A DNA stretch of 64,000 nt from Epiperipatus broadwayi (GCA_028023455.1 JAQFVV010006216.1:3178877-3242876), one strand, 5' to 3'. Positions 47,908 to 60,900 are shown, numbered from the stretch's first letter. Made by a program: numbers and translations. Notes: a model not told the origin generated them from the sequence alone.

Positions 47908-48973
47908 TTATAACAGTTGGGGTGTATTGTGGTCTTACCATATCTGCTATACAAAGCGCCACCAGGCCATTTGAACCTGGAAAATTTATATAGTAGGCAG
48001 ATACTCTACTGTTAAGATCCAGTTTTATTTTTTTATAGACCATTAGCTCATGTCACTAGCTCTAGGAGTAGCTGAGATTTATAATCTAATATTCTTAATG
48101 TATATATTTAAAAATGAAAAGATAAAAAAGGAAAATAAATAAATAAACTACTGCCAGTAATATTACACAAAAAACATTTATTATCACACATATAATGTCG
48201 AACCGGAGGAATAAACATTATTACTTTAATTTAATTCCCACGACGTCCTGGGGAGACTGGTATGCTGTTTGCCGTTCTATTGGTATTCATCCGGCGGTCC
48301 TTTGCTCTAACTGGAATAGCTCTTTGCAGGATCTTATCGCAGGACTCAGGTGTTCGCAATGTAGGAAAACGATACTTCATTTCTTTTTTCTTTTGGAAAA
48401 AACTTAAGGGATTGAAAAGTGCGTCTTGTCAATCCCTTCTCTTTCAATTCTCCCGGAACTAACAGATATAACACACATAATATTTTATTTTTAATCTTTT
48501 TCTTTTTATATTAAAATTGCGAATTAACTGGACATGACATCATCATGATGATGATTCTTTCACTGTGGTCCATTTCCTGAGAGATTTTTTTATTGGTTAT
48601 TCAGTTCTTATTGTTCTTCTCTCCTATCTGACCTTTAATTATAAATTTTGAGATGCCCAAGGGCTAGTTTATTTAAGACTAATTAAAAATAATAATTTCC
48701 ATTTTTAATCTTTTTACACAATAGTAAGTAAATTTTGTACATTCTTAAAGATATACTTTTATCTTTAAGTTTTTATTGAAAATTTGGTTTTAAATTACTT
48801 TTTTTTAAATAAAGTTTTCTTTTAATAATTTTCCATCTGTGCGATTTTATACATATACAAGTTTAGATGACTTTTAATTTTCAATTCTGAAACAAAAACT
48901 TTTATTTGCAAACTTTTTATTTTTAATTTCTAATTTTATTTATTAGAATATAACAGCATGTGTGCCTGTTACA
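47908..48973 (-). repeat. LTR family T, copy B (minus strand)
   Basis: In minus orientation it starts TGTAACAGGCACAC at 48973 and ends CAACTGTTATAA just before a primer-binding site at 47907. It is about 1066 bp long and carries a TATA box (48501-48510, minus) and a hairpin (48406-48438). A 3' part with GAGCTAGTGACATGAGCTAA then TATCTGCCTACTATATAAAT matches 63598-63680 of copy C. It lies head to head with copy A, making a large palindrome. Confidence 0.8.
48406..48438 (-). other. Conserved LTR hairpin, copy B
   Basis: A 10-bp stem, AAGGGATTGA with TCAATCCCTT, has a loop that reads CAAGACGCACTTT on the minus strand and again contains AGACGCAC. It sits about 65 bp downstream of the minus-strand TATA box at 48501-48510. 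Confidence 0.85.
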
Positions 48974-51900
48974 ATAGTGAAATATGAAAGATATTAAGAA
49001 GAAACATGAATCGCATAACTTCAAAATCGCATTAAAATAATCCGCATAAAACAAGACCCAGGTATATATGCTCACATGAAAAGAATTCATTGTCATTACA
49101 ATGCATTTTTTTAAACTATTGTATTCAAATCCAGATATATTTGAATCATTGCTTAAAACTCAGACATATTCAAACTCTGTCATATTTAAACCCTACAATT
49201 GAACTGTATACTGTGCTGTGTTACATTGCAATAAATTTTGTTTTGTTGATTGTTAGATTTGTTATAGCATTTTGTTTACTGTTGACTACTCTGCCAATTG
49301 ATATTTGCCAAGAATCTCTGCTCTGCATAGTCTAGAGTCAGTTTTAGATATGAGTGATGGTGGAGCACTGATAGGCATTTATACTTTGTATTTTCATCAG
49401 TAAACCATAAATTTCTAGGCTAGAAGTCTAGTGTTGTCTTCTGGTGTTGGATATTGTAACAGTCAAATTTGTACATTTGCGCAATAAAATCCAGAGTTTT
49501 AGTAAATCATCCCAAGGCTGATCGAAATGAGGTTATTGAGACCCTTTGTCCAACCTAGCCTCAGTTCCTTTACTATTGCTCAAAGATATGTGAGGTCACA
49601 GCAGTATTTTTTTAATCGCGTGCCGGCAGTAGCACATCGGTAAAACATGAGTCTATAGGAAACTGGCATATTTAACAGTATAGCTATATATATGTGTTGG
49701 CATGAGCATCATTATCAAATATGGATTGTGATTCTTAATAACTAATAGTTAACTAATCAATAATGACTTAATAATGAGACCACTTATTAATCATGATGAT
49801 AATAGTAATTCAATATAAATGATGAGCAAAATCAAAACACTAAGCAGAAGTTAAAGTTTAAAGTAATTTAATGAAAGCCAAATATTTAAATAATAAAATT
49901 AACAAATGAAATAATAAAATTATAATGGGATTAAATGGATTGTCTCATTCATTGGTGATTATTTTAGGGATTACAACTTATTAACATTTAAGTTTGGATT
50001 CACACACAGGTGATGGTTTTAAGGATTACAAGTAGTTTTGGTTTATATATATATGACATTTCAAATCACTCGCAGGTGATATTAATTTTCTGGTTACAAA
50101 TTACTTAATTTACTTTGATTGTCATATATATATATCACTCGCTGGTGATGATTTTGGCTATAAGCATTTATGGTTTAGTTTTTTGTTTACAAATTATTTA
50201 AATTACTTTGCTTGAAGGTGATGCGGATTTTCAATATTTTAAGTTACAGTTTCATGAGTCCTATTATTACTTTGTAAATTAGTTTAGTTTGCTCATGATA
50301 ATCTATGCCTTGTTTATGCTATATAACAGGATTTAGATTTGCTTTAGAACTAGCAGAAGTGATTATTATCATTTATAAAGAATATTTTACCAAACACGTA
50401 TTAATCAATATATTCTCTATATAGCTTGTATGCCTATAAAATTAGATTCTACTTTAGATCAAGGCTGAAATATACAATTAAATGGTAGGATGAACTGATG
50501 ATTGGCAGTCAGACTTCAGATACCAAAACATATAGAAAATATACAGTCCCTGCATCTCAAATATGTGCTTTTTCATGGGATTTGTACCTAGTACCGGTTT
50601 CTTTAACACCGTACCCATTGCTGTGAATAAAAGATCTTTAGTCCAGGTGATTGAACAACTGTTTAACTGTCTGGAGTCTCATGCTCCAGTTCTAAGGATG
50701 CAGAATGGGATGGCCCTTAACCTACACCCATCTAAAGAAGGTAGTTGTCTGAACTAAGAAGAATGCGGTAGCCCTTAAAACATACACCTATTAGAATATA
50801 ATATACAGCAAGTATTACGCTGAAGCGTTTCTTAAGGACACATTTGCCCCGCTGACTACATCATTATATAATAAAAACATGACGCTAAACAATAGTTTCC
50901 TTCCGTGAAACTACCGTAGATCAGTTCATTATATAGCATCTATAATTATGCTACTAAGGAAAGCTTATGAATCTAACTTATTTAGCTATCTATATAGGCA
51001 TTTATAATTCTAGGGAGGATTACAGCATATTTTGGATAATTACGATGATATGTTGTAGCTTTATGCTGTATTTTATCACTTCGGCTAAATATTAGTTAAA
51101 TATTACATTTAAAGCAAATCTATCTTAGAGTAGCTGTAAGCTTTTAACTATATTTTAAATAAGACATTTTATCCCAAGGGAGTTTTGTTTGTGCATTAAT
51201 AAATGCGAAATTACATGTATATGCGTGAAAATATCTAATCGCTTCTCCCTAATGATTTAACTAAGAGTAAAACTCCATTCTGAACAAATATAGCATAAAC
51301 TGATACATAATTGAAAATAATAAAATTTGACATAGACTTAACTAAAAAAAAGCATAGATTTAGAGACAAGATTCACGTAAGTGAAATCAGAAATTTGGCT
51401 TTGTTTGCTTAGTTTAAAGAGGGAAATGAAACGAAATTAGCTTAAAATTGATTGATTCAGTTTATTATAGATTTAACTCATTTATGAGAATTATTGATAA
51501 AGGCAAGTATTATCATTAAGCTAAAATATGTAAAATAACTTGGAAACTTATTTATCATTTTAAGTAAATCATTTAGAATTATACGCAATAAATTAGTTAT
51601 GATAAGTCAGTAAATAAATCAGGCAAGATTTGGGATTTAAATAAAGAAAATAAAATTTACATTTAACTTTTAAGTTTAGAATACATTTACTGATTTAGGT
51701 CATAATTAATAGGTTTAGCTAGCTTTTAGGAATTAACGAAGTTTAGTTTAGAAGTTGAACTGGATGATTTATTACCGCTTTCTTTTCTCTGCTCTGGCAA
51801 GCTGGCTTCATCTTGATGGTTTCTTTAGCTGGTATTGGCTTCTAGTTCACCTTTCTCCGCATCATGTAGACCATCACGGGGTCTAGGAAGCAAGGGAATC

Positions 51901-53236
51901 GACTTTTCTAGCCCATGATAATCATCATTGCCAATTTATAAAATATTTTTAACAAATTGAACTGACTGAATGTCCGAAGTGAATAATTAAGTGAATCAAA
52001 GATGGCTGAAGCAACTTATATATCAGCTTAGACCCCCCTATCCCCTATCTTAGTAATTTCAGATATACTTTTCTATTACCTTACTGTATTCTTGGAAATC
52101 GTGGAATCCCGCTGTTATTGATTTCTTTTACAGGTGGGTCTTCCCTCGATTGACCAGGATAATTTATTCATACTTAATTTTAAAATCTATTTTTACTCCT
52201 AAAATTTTAATTAGGTCAATACACAGCGAGATGGATTAAATTTTATGAAGTCATCCTTTTTAGAAAAACAAATCTAAAGATGGAAAACATTTTGTTATAT
52301 ATGTAACTCAAAATTTAGCGATATATGCAGAAATATATAATAATTTCAAATATTAATTTTAGAATAAATATTCTAGATAAAGAAATTTTTAATGTTTTAA
52401 TTCTATTAACATTATTCTTTCCTGCATATATGTAGTCTCTTGTTACACATACAAAGCCTTTTCCACTTATTTATACGTGCGTATTTACTGATTTTTATGC
52501 ATATACCTACGTTTCTTTTACTGTATACTAAATATACACACACATACACAACTAGTATATTTAGGTTTAAAATTAACATGATTTTAGCATAATATTAGCG
52601 TAATATATGAGGATTTGGGTATAGTTATACATAAATAAATACTACTATAGTATATAGTAGGTGAAACAGAAGGATAGACAGTTCTGACTATTTCAATATT
52701 AGGGTGCTTGCTAACCCTTACAGTATATATGTGGGGTAGATAATGATCGACAAATATGTCTGGAATTTGCCTTGAGACCAGTGCTTGACATTAGCTTTAA
52801 TCTCATCATCATTTGTGGCTATGATCGAATTGGGTTAAATTTTAAGATTATAGTTACCCCACTATGTACGCGGTTGCCGCTTGACATCGGATAAATAAAT
52901 AATCATTTCCAAAAGTTATCAAGGTAAAATATAATTATTAGCAGACATAATTCTGTTATAATAGGTATTAAAAGTTTTTTCACAAGCCATTACTAGTGTA
53001 AAAAAAATATCTATCTAAAAACACCCATATTTAAAACTAAGTCTCCTTTTCTGTGAATCTTTCTTTCAACATATCTTTCAGAAATCTTTTCATTTGAAAT
53101 ACATTGTCAATTATCTTTTTTTTTCCTCATAAATTTCCTCAATAGATTTTTTTTTTCATTTCATTTTTTTTCAACTTCCAAAAATTGCTTTATCCTAAGT
53201 TTTTTTTTTTTTTTGACATTCTACTCCAAATTCATA
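48974..53236. other. Intron sequence, unidentified
   Basis: No gene was recognised apart from the repeat array at 49945-50240. A plus-strand frame at 50563-50757 (VNKRSLVQVIEQLFNCLESH) is mixed in composition but has no known motif. GGGATAGGGGGG on the minus strand near 52035 resembles a polypurine tract, and the less AT-rich 51.76-51.93 kb segment may belong to an unrecognised element. GTGCCGGCAGTAGCACATCG at 49619 looks like a fragment of a tRNA-derived SINE head. Confidence 0.4.
49945..50240 (+). repeat. Degenerate tandem array, 70-90 bp units
   Basis: About four units each carry a core such as CACACAGGTGATGGTTTTAA, CACTCGCAGGTGATATTAAT or CACTCGCTGGTGATGATTTT, then GGTTACAAATTA or GGATTACAAGT, with ATATATAT runs between. 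The first core reads TTGGTGATTATTTTAGGG. The units are diverged, so this is an old minisatellite or the remnant of an element. Confidence 0.6.
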
Positions 53237-53244
53237 TTCTATAA

Positions 53245-54713
53245 CAGGGGTGGCCAAACTTTTAGACATTGGGGGCGACTTTTTATGTGAAAGTGTACCT
53301 GAGGGCGACTATGTTTTTTTCAGGGCTTCAAATTGGAAACCAGAAAAAATATTATTTTGCTGAAACAAAAAGTGGAATGGAAAAGAATAACGGTTCACAG
53401 TCTTGGTTTTTTTGAGAATGTATTTACGAATTAGTGTTTTTTTTTTGTATAAGGGCTTTTTAGGTACTCAGAAATATTGGTGAAGTTTTTAGAAGATACA
53501 ACTGATGATTTTTTTTCACTACAATACAAACTGTTGAAGACATTTTATATAACTATCATTAAATTACCTCAAGTCCCTCTAGTATTACAATTTGTTCATG
53601 TCGCTTTATAAAATATTTATTAATGGACTGTTCTCCATGAGGATAATCGTATGTGGCTTTAACTTACTCTCAAACTGCTAATTTTATCTTATTTTTCCGA
53701 TTTTATGGTCATTTTATCAAGAACCACATACCATATGATGCTGCCCTCTTTATAATTATTTTACAACTAAAAAATCAAAAATATTTAAAGTTATAACAAT
53801 GAAATAAGACCTGAGTTCCAAGGCCCTGATTGGTTGTTTTACATCCTCTACTAAAGGGAATGCTTGTCAACAATTTTGACAGTTCGGTGTTTGATTTTCA
53901 AAATGAAAATGTATGTTTTAGAGTATTTTTTTACATATTTATTATTATTTTCATAAAATATGTGTGAAAATATAATTATTTTAGAATAATAGTTAAGATT
54001 GTAGTAAAAATCATTTACTTTTAGATGGAAGTAAATTGAGAAAGAAATCGATGTCGTAGGCTGTGTTTTGTAATAGGTTATGAAAAGTACGTTTTATGTT
54101 GTCCATTATAGATTTTTTTATCAATTACAAATAGAAATTTTTGGAAAAACTTTCGTTTACTTTAATAATCTAACAAATTATTTTCCTTTTTAGAAACTAA
54201 ACTAAAACGATTATTATTTTAAGACAAATATATATATTATTACTGCTGATTCTGTAATTGACCAATCAAAAATTTAGAACTTTAATTCACTCCCAATAGG
54301 TATTTTGAATGAGGTAAAGGTTAAATTGCTGTTATTAAAGTACTTTACAAAATATTTTAGAAAATTCACAACTTCTTTGTTTTAAAATAAATTCATTAAA
54401 ATCCTTGTTTCTCCAGGACAAGTTATTTTCATTTCTCCTCAGGAAAACTGCAATTAAATATTTTTAAGAATTTTAACTGTAGTTACACAAAAATAATTTA
54501 ATTCTTTTCAGCCTCTTTCAGCCTGGGTTCATTTTTGAGATCGACAATAACAACAGGTGTTATTTTAAATTTAATTATTTTTAAATGAGAATAATTTTGA
54601 ATTTTTACTTTTTTTATTTTTTATTATTTTTATATTCAAGTCAGCTCTGAATTTATCACTATAATTTGTCAATGTTCATAATAGCTTTGCTGTCGATGTC
54701 TTGGCCACCCCTG
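53245..54713. mobile_element. Non-autonomous hAT transposon, 1469 bp
   Basis: The ends are inverted repeats CAGGGGTGGCCAA (53245-53257) and TTGGCCACCCCTG (54701-54713). They are flanked by an 8-bp target duplication with one mismatch, TTCTATAA (53237-53244) and TTCTATAG (54714-54721). CAGGGGT ends and an 8-bp duplication are hAT hallmarks. A subterminal direct repeat, GGGCGACT, occurs twice near the left end. The interior has no transposase frame, so an autonomous hAT elsewhere must have moved it. It lies in XRN1 intron 3, about 650 bp upstream of exon d. Confidence 0.88.
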
Positions 54714-54721
54714 TTCTATAG

Positions 54722-55358
54722 CATCTAAAAAATTTTCTGCTCTCTTTTTCTAATTGCATTGTTGCGCCATATAAAGTCCATACCAAATGTTTTAGAATAT
54801 TATTTTTGGTTTTAAACTAATTTTTTTGGATTACTAAATAATTTTCTATTTTTATTAAAAATTTGTTTGTTCATTGTTAATCTAAATTCACAAATCTTTG
54901 AAAGCATGATCATGTTCTAAACTTTCTAATCACTGCTTATTTTAAAAATCTTCATCAACTATTTTCACTCCATTACTTTATGTTTATTTTATTTCAGTTC
55001 TACAAGTTCTTAGTCCATATTACATAACTTTTTACTTATTTTTATATTCCATAAATACTTGATGTCCACATTTATAATTTACCTAAACATGTTTTAAACA
55101 CACACATATATATTTCTCCATATATGTATTTTTTTTTCCACAGGAAAATTAAATTTTACAAATATTGTTTGATGTAAATACATATTTTCTAATAAACTTT
55201 CTTTTTTCTAATCTCTCTCTATATATTTTAAAATGTTAAATACCCAATTTATTATATTATTTCCCTTTCTACATGAAATATTCATTTTTCATCCCTCTTA
55301 TTTTACGCATATGTATCAGTAATAATTCTCAACATCTGTTATTTTTTTAATTGATTAG
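54722..55358. other. Intron sequence, no features
   Basis: This is the end of XRN1 intron 3. It is AT-rich and finishes in the acceptor TAATTGATTAG of exon d. Confidence 0.5.
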
Positions 55359-55454
55359 GTAATAGAAATTCATCCAGATCATGAAGGAAGAGTTAGAGCT
55401 AAATTTATTGTTCCATTTGAGCCAAGTTTTGAAAATATTATCAATCGACAATCT
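55359..55454 (+). CDS. XRN1: XRN1 internal exon d (96 bp)
   Basis: The exon reads VIEIHPDHEGRVRAKFIVPF, then EPSFENIINRQS. With exon c it gives the continuous block HYGCSGE-VIEIHPD. The acceptor is GATTAG before GTAATAG and the donor is CAATCT followed by GTAAGT. Both ends are on codon boundaries. It lies in the barrel-like accessory domains that follow the nuclease core in XRN1. Confidence 0.93.
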
Positions 55455-55541
55455 GTAAGTATTTATTCATTAAAGTCTTTGTTTTTTTTTCATTTATACT
55501 TTATGTGAAGTTAATTTTATTATTATTTTTATTTATTGCAG

Positions 55542-55718
55542 GAACTCTCTGATCAGTATATGTCAGCATCAGTGATCGGAAAACGTCTTGGAATTACTGC
55601 ATTTTTAGTTTCCTATTTTACTGGTACTGTTTTAATTGAAGTTCCTAATAAAGAGAAGGGTACTATATATAAAGTCAATATAGGTCTCAATTTGAAATTC
55701 AATAAAAAAAATAAGGAG
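55542..55718 (+). CDS. XRN1: XRN1 internal exon e (177 bp)
   Basis: Its 59 codons include YMSASVIGKRLGITAFLVSY and end VNIGLNLKFNKKNKE. NIGLNLKFNKKN-E is one of the most characteristic XRN1 strings and makes the gene identification firm. The acceptor is TTATTGCAG before GAACTC and the donor is AAGGAG followed by GTAATA. Both ends are on codon boundaries. It is separated from exon d by an intron of only 87 bp, in contrast to the giant introns upstream. Confidence 0.95.
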
Positions 55719-57638
55719 GTAATAATTATTTTTTATCTTTGTTAATTTTTTTGATATTTGTTATTTTAATTTTGCATATTTGGCAGTTAGTCTGAATATA
55801 TGTAAAATAATTTAGTTTTTGTTTTTATACTAATATATTTTAATATTTTTATTCTTAATTTTTGTTGTGTATTGTATTTTTTAAATATTCTTTTCTATTG
55901 TTTTAATTGAATTTTTTTTATTTTTAAATTCTTTTATTTTTGCAATCCTTTTTTTTAATAAAGGTTTTTATTTGAAGAATAATTAATTTCCCAATATATT
56001 TTTGATTTTTTTAAAATTGATATGTTAAATAAATGAATGATTTAATAATAATATAGTAAATTATTGTATATTTAGTTTTATAAATCTATGTATTTAGTTT
56101 ATACATTTGAATGTACATTTTAATTGATTTTAATTTTTTAATGTATGGAATTATTATATATATAATATTTACAATACTTTATAAATAACAGTGCATATAT
56201 GTGTATGAGAATATATATATAGCTGTATCTAAAATGAAATTATTGTATGTTTATGTAAAAAAAGCAATGTATTGTAATAAAATTGTTTTTTTAGATCTGA
56301 AGAAGACTGCCAAGTAGCCAAAAATGTTCTAGGAGAGTTAAATAAATTGCATTAGCAAGAGTAGTTTTTTAAATGTAATCACGTATATAATTAATGCATC
56401 ATAAAACTGTGTCTTATAATTTTATGATTAAGTCCATATAAATGCCCTTATTAGTTCATTGTTTAACTAGGATTTAAATTATATAATAACTGAATTCTGA
56501 AGTATCACAATGTAAGACACAGAATTGTTTTGTTAATTTTTTGCATGGAAAATTTCTAATAATGTGCTGGTGATTTATTAATGCCTTTCTTAAGTTCATA
56601 TCAGATAGTGACTAACTTCGTTTTATAATTTGAAAGCTATGGCCTGGACTCGTGAAATATGATATGTAATTTGCAGTAAATGATTGGTAGATCAAGATTT
56701 AATTTGTGTATAAAGCATTTATATTATATAAATTTTATTGGAGAAATGAACAAAATTTATTTCAAATGGTTCAACTATTTCTATAAAATAATGAAATTAT
56801 ATCATTAATTATTTTCTATAAAAATTATTTATAAATTAATGGTTTGATTTTAATTTTCTTGTCATAAACTTTCTGATTTCTTAAGATTTCACTTTTAATT
56901 TAAATTTAATATTAGCTTATGTAATATGTGACTATAATGATCTTTTAAGTAAAAGAATTTTGTATGGTTGTCAATTCAAAATCCAAGTATATGAAGTCTT
57001 AGAGTTTATGTATATATGAGTGTTTGTATTATAGGGCAATATTGGATACCTACATTGACTTCAATTTTATTATTCTTCTATCATACTTTTTTTGTTTCAG
57101 AGATAGTACCTAGATTGAACAAATTTATGCTCTTCTTAAAAAAAGTTTATGTATTATATTTGGCTTTCCAGGGTGCATGTGTATGCATGCAATGTTCTCA
57201 TTTCTCCCTCTCCTTTTTATGTTAAACATTATATTATTAGAATATAATTGTTCAAGCATATTATTTGTTATTATTATTATTTATTATGACTAATAAATTA
57301 TTATATAGTGTTGTTAATGTTCTTCTTCACTACCATCTTTTTACTCTGCTAATGTATTATATTTCAATGTTGATATAACAGTGTTTTGCTAGTAATAGGA
57401 TAATTTTTAAAGATAATAATTGTTTATATACTTTATTATATTGTTCTTTTAGATTTTTTTAGGACTTAAAAGTTAGTATCCTACCTAAGTTGGTGATTTA
57501 TAATGCCAGTTATATTTTATATAAACATTCATCAGTTTTGAACATGTTTATATGTTTATTTTAATAATAATTGTATACAGCTAAGTAAGAACGAATGTAT
57601 AAAAGTTTGTATGAACCTTTTGTTTTTTTATTTGTTAG
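55719..57638. other. XRN1 intron 5, no features
   Basis: This roughly 1.9-kb intron is AT-rich. It contains no shared repeat or element seen elsewhere in the window. Confidence 0.6.
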
Positions 57639-57721
57639 GTACCAGGTTATTCTAAGAAGATTAAAGAAGGTTGGACCTATTCTGTTAAAACTCAAAATAT
57701 TCTTAGTCAGTACATGGAAAA
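57639..57721 (+). CDS. XRN1: XRN1 internal exon f (83 bp)
   Basis: The exon reads VPGYSKKIKEGWTYSVKTQN, then ILSQYMEK, directly continuing KFNKKNKE of exon e. VPGYSKK and the following W-x-YS are typical of XRN1 at the winged-helix-like accessory domain. The acceptor is TTTGTTAG before GTACCAG and the donor is GGAAAA followed by GTAAGA. It ends two bases into a codon, so a phase-2 exon should follow beyond or late in the window. I did not find it before 64000. Confidence 0.93.
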
Positions 57722-58047
57722 GTAAGATATTGCTATTTATTAATTTATTTTCACCATTATTAATGGTACTTGTAATACAATTATTTTAAAATACTTTATT
57801 AAGACTTATTAAACATATTTGTATTTAGAAATATAAAACTATTATAAATTAATAATTTCTAAAATTATCAGCTCTCTTATATGATTTATTTAGAATTCAT
57901 CTTGCATGATTATGTTCTTTTATTGTTTGATTATTATGATTATTATGTATATTATGAGTGTTCTATAAAATGTTTTATTTGTTGATTTTAATATATTTTA
58001 GACACCTCCTAATATGTCTTGAAATACACTTTTTAATTGAAATATAA

Positions 58048-58398
58048 TTGATAAACAGAGCAAAACTCTCCATACAGTATTGCCACTTGTGCTAAAGAGA
58101 GTAATCAATGGATGCCAGAAGGCTTGTGCATAAAATCCCTATCTAATGCCTACTCATCCAATATCCCCAGACTAGTTTCTGGCTTGTGGCCTTCGTCAGT
58201 GAGGAGCTTTGGATCTGAGAGCACTGCATCTAGATCTTAGGATCTAATGCAACCCTCTAGCAACCACCTTTTATCTCTACTTAACTACAAAACTATGAGA
58301 ATGAAATTGAAAACACAAAAAATATTTTCAATCTAAGCTCAATAGCTTATATAGCACAGGTGGCAATACTGTATGGAGAGTTTTGCTCTGTTTATCAA
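58048..58398. mobile_element. MITE with long terminal inverted repeats, 351 bp
   Basis: The ends are nearly perfect 47-bp inverted repeats with one mismatch, starting TTGATAAACAGAGCAAAACT at 58048 and ending with its complement at 58398. The roughly 250-bp interior (CCTACTCATCCAATATCCCC, TGGATCTGAGAGCACTGCAT) matches the R2 repeats at 9311-9735 and 10975-11665, which lack intact ends. It has no coding capacity. No convincing direct target duplication was seen, so the superfamily is unknown. Confidence 0.85.
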
Positions 58399-59100
58399 CA
58401 ATTAATGTGCTAGTATAGGAAATGTGATCATGTGAATATAATTTTTAATTTTCTTATTTTATTTGGCTTGTTTGAATTTAATGATGAACTAATAGATAGT
58501 AGACTGATCAATAAAAGAAAATTTATATTTGTATGCAGGAACTAAATTATGTTTTTTTAAATGATTTTTTTTCCTTGTGTATTGTGTGTGGTTTTTAAGC
58601 TATAGATTTTCTATCTGTAATAAATGCATTCGACTTATCAACAGAGTGTATATAAGCTTAAAATTATGTTTACTTCTCATTTTTGATTACTGTTTTACTA
58701 TTGTTAATGTCTTTGAGAAGATCTATATTGGATGTAAGTTCTGCCAGCTTACATTCATTATATGCATTCAAAGCACTAATCCAACCTTTGCTCCAGACCA
58801 TCTATTGAAGGCTTCAATAATCAATGAGTATTAGTTGAGAGTCCCATCCAAATCTCAGTATTATTTTTTAGCTATTGAACCTTGACACACACATCTAGTA
58901 GTCATACAAGCAAGAGTTTTTTGTATATTAAAATAATATTGATACTAATCTAATTTTCATTATTTTTTTTCCACTATGTGAAAATAGCTTAAAATTTATT
59001 GGTTTATAATGTCCAGTCAATTTTTTTTCTATAATTTTTTAATTAGTTATTTAAATTTTGTTGGTTCATTTTTTTTTAACATGACATAATATTTTTAATG
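58399..59100. other. Intron sequence, no features
   Basis: This is AT-rich sequence downstream of the MITE. A plus-strand frame at 58577-58834 is cysteine- and isoleucine-rich, and I see no family in it. Confidence 0.4.
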
Positions 59101-60900
59101 AGAGTGTGTGATTGTCCATATGTCCAGAAATCTTGTTGCCAAGTTAAATAGTTCCATTTTTTGAAAAATTAATATAACACATGCAAAAACATTTATTTTC
59201 AAACCTATTATACTCTTTCAATTTACAATCATCAACCCATTTTTTTAGCACTAATGCAATTTTTTTTTCTTCTCCTATCCCATTTTAATATAACATGTTT
59301 CATAAATCCCAATGCCCTACCCTCATATTCCCTATTTTTGTTATAAAGACCTAAACATGCAAGAAATAGAAAATCCCTAGTATTTCTTTTATTCCCTTCA
59401 TGTTTATGTTTTTTGAACCTCTTTCAACATGTTCCAAAAAAATAAAAACAAATGTTCAATCTTTTCCTATTTACCATATAAATTCTTATCCTATTTTTTT
59501 TGTCATTCTTTTGATTTTCAAAACTTCCGTCTTTGCACTAAACAATAAGCTGTTTCTGGTATTATCATCTATGGCATTATATTTATTTTTCTTTAAGTAA
59601 TTTATCTCCCCCCCCCTCCACCTCTCCTAATTATACATCTGGCATGTGTCTGTCTATAATACATTTATCTTTTTTTTTTTTTTTTTACAAATACCTAGAA
59701 ATAATATTTTGTATGTTTTATTAACTTTGTTAATCCATCATGTTTGTTAACTTGTCCACAAAATTTGATTAAATATTATTTTTACTAATCTATTTTTATT
59801 CATGTGTTGTAACATTCTAAACATTTTTTAGTTTGCTTTTAATTTCTCTTATTGAAAAAGAAATCCATTCCATTTTTTCTTTAATAGCTTTATCTGTTTA
59901 CAACAATTAACCATCTAATGCATATCTATCTACTTCTTTTAAGTTTTATCTAATTTCTGAGTGTTCTATAAAATTCGAACTGTCTCATTTTCAAATATTA
60001 AAACTAGTATCCTAATTTTTTCCAAATTATAATATATACTTTATATTTATTATATGAGAAACATAATATATTTTTAATCAGTTCCATTTTACTTTTTTTG
60101 CCTCAACTCTAATTTGCCAATTATATGATTTATTTTCCCATTTAACAGAATGCCTAAATGTTTATATTTCTTTTTTTTTTTTTTTAAGATACATATCTAA
60201 TAATAACTCTATATCTTTTATACTATTTGCAAAAAATGCCATATCGTCTGCAAAAAAAAAGAAAGAGCTATCATGTTATAAATTTTCCTATCCCCAATTT
60301 TTTTTTTTAAAAAGTGATTATAATGGGGATTCCTGATTTTAACTCTTATTTCCCTTTTATTTTCCATTAAGTTATTTTATAAAATCACTGTCATTCTTAT
60401 TAATTTTAAGTCTATTTCCATAATTTCAAGATTCCTTTACAATCTATTTCTAATTACTCTATTATAAGCCTTTTGTACATCTAAAAATATAATAAATAAT
60501 ATTTTTTGTTTGTTTTTGTAAGGCATAGATTATCCTCTATTCATTTCTCAATCCTTCTTTCTTAAATTGTTAAGTTCCTCAGTTAATTTTTTATTGAGTT
60601 CATATCATTTCCTTTATTTTGCTTATATAATTATTGCATCTAATCATTACTTTGTGTTTGCCAATTTGGTTCTTGAGTCTTTTTATATCCTCTATGTGCT
60701 CTCCCCCCTTTCACACTGTCTAAGATAAATTCACTTCGTTCCTTTTTATTAATTTTTTTATTTCCACCTAAATACTCATTTGCAATCTTTTTCAATCAAC
60801 ACTTTGAAAGAAATCAACAATTTTTTGTTCTTTTTTTTTTTTTAATCATATTATTAAATCTGCTCAATTTGAACTCATTCCTTATTTCCCCATTTATCAG
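59100..60900 (-). pseudogene. Heavily decayed LINE reverse transcriptase
   Basis: Reverse transcriptase motifs survive on the minus strand in a background of stops. At about 60490-60430 the reading IIFLDVQKAYNRVIRNRL is motif A, with the catalytic Asp. At about 60255-60185 FFADDMAFFANSIKDIELLL is motif C, with the FADD active site. At about 59570-59520 a segment corresponding to CLVQRRKF resembles the region before the zinc motif in the fragments at 12.6 and 18.1 kb, so it may be an older, longer relative of that family. The rest is frameshifted. Confidence 0.65.

Noticed and set aside
49617-49665. SINE head GTGCCGGCAGTAGCACATCG
   Set aside because: Only one half of a tRNA-like head is visible; no B-box or tail follows, so it is mentioned only in the region entry.
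52020-52060. GGGATAGGGGGG (minus) as a polypurine tract of another LTR element
   Set aside because: No LTR pair, primer site or coding remnant could be found around it.
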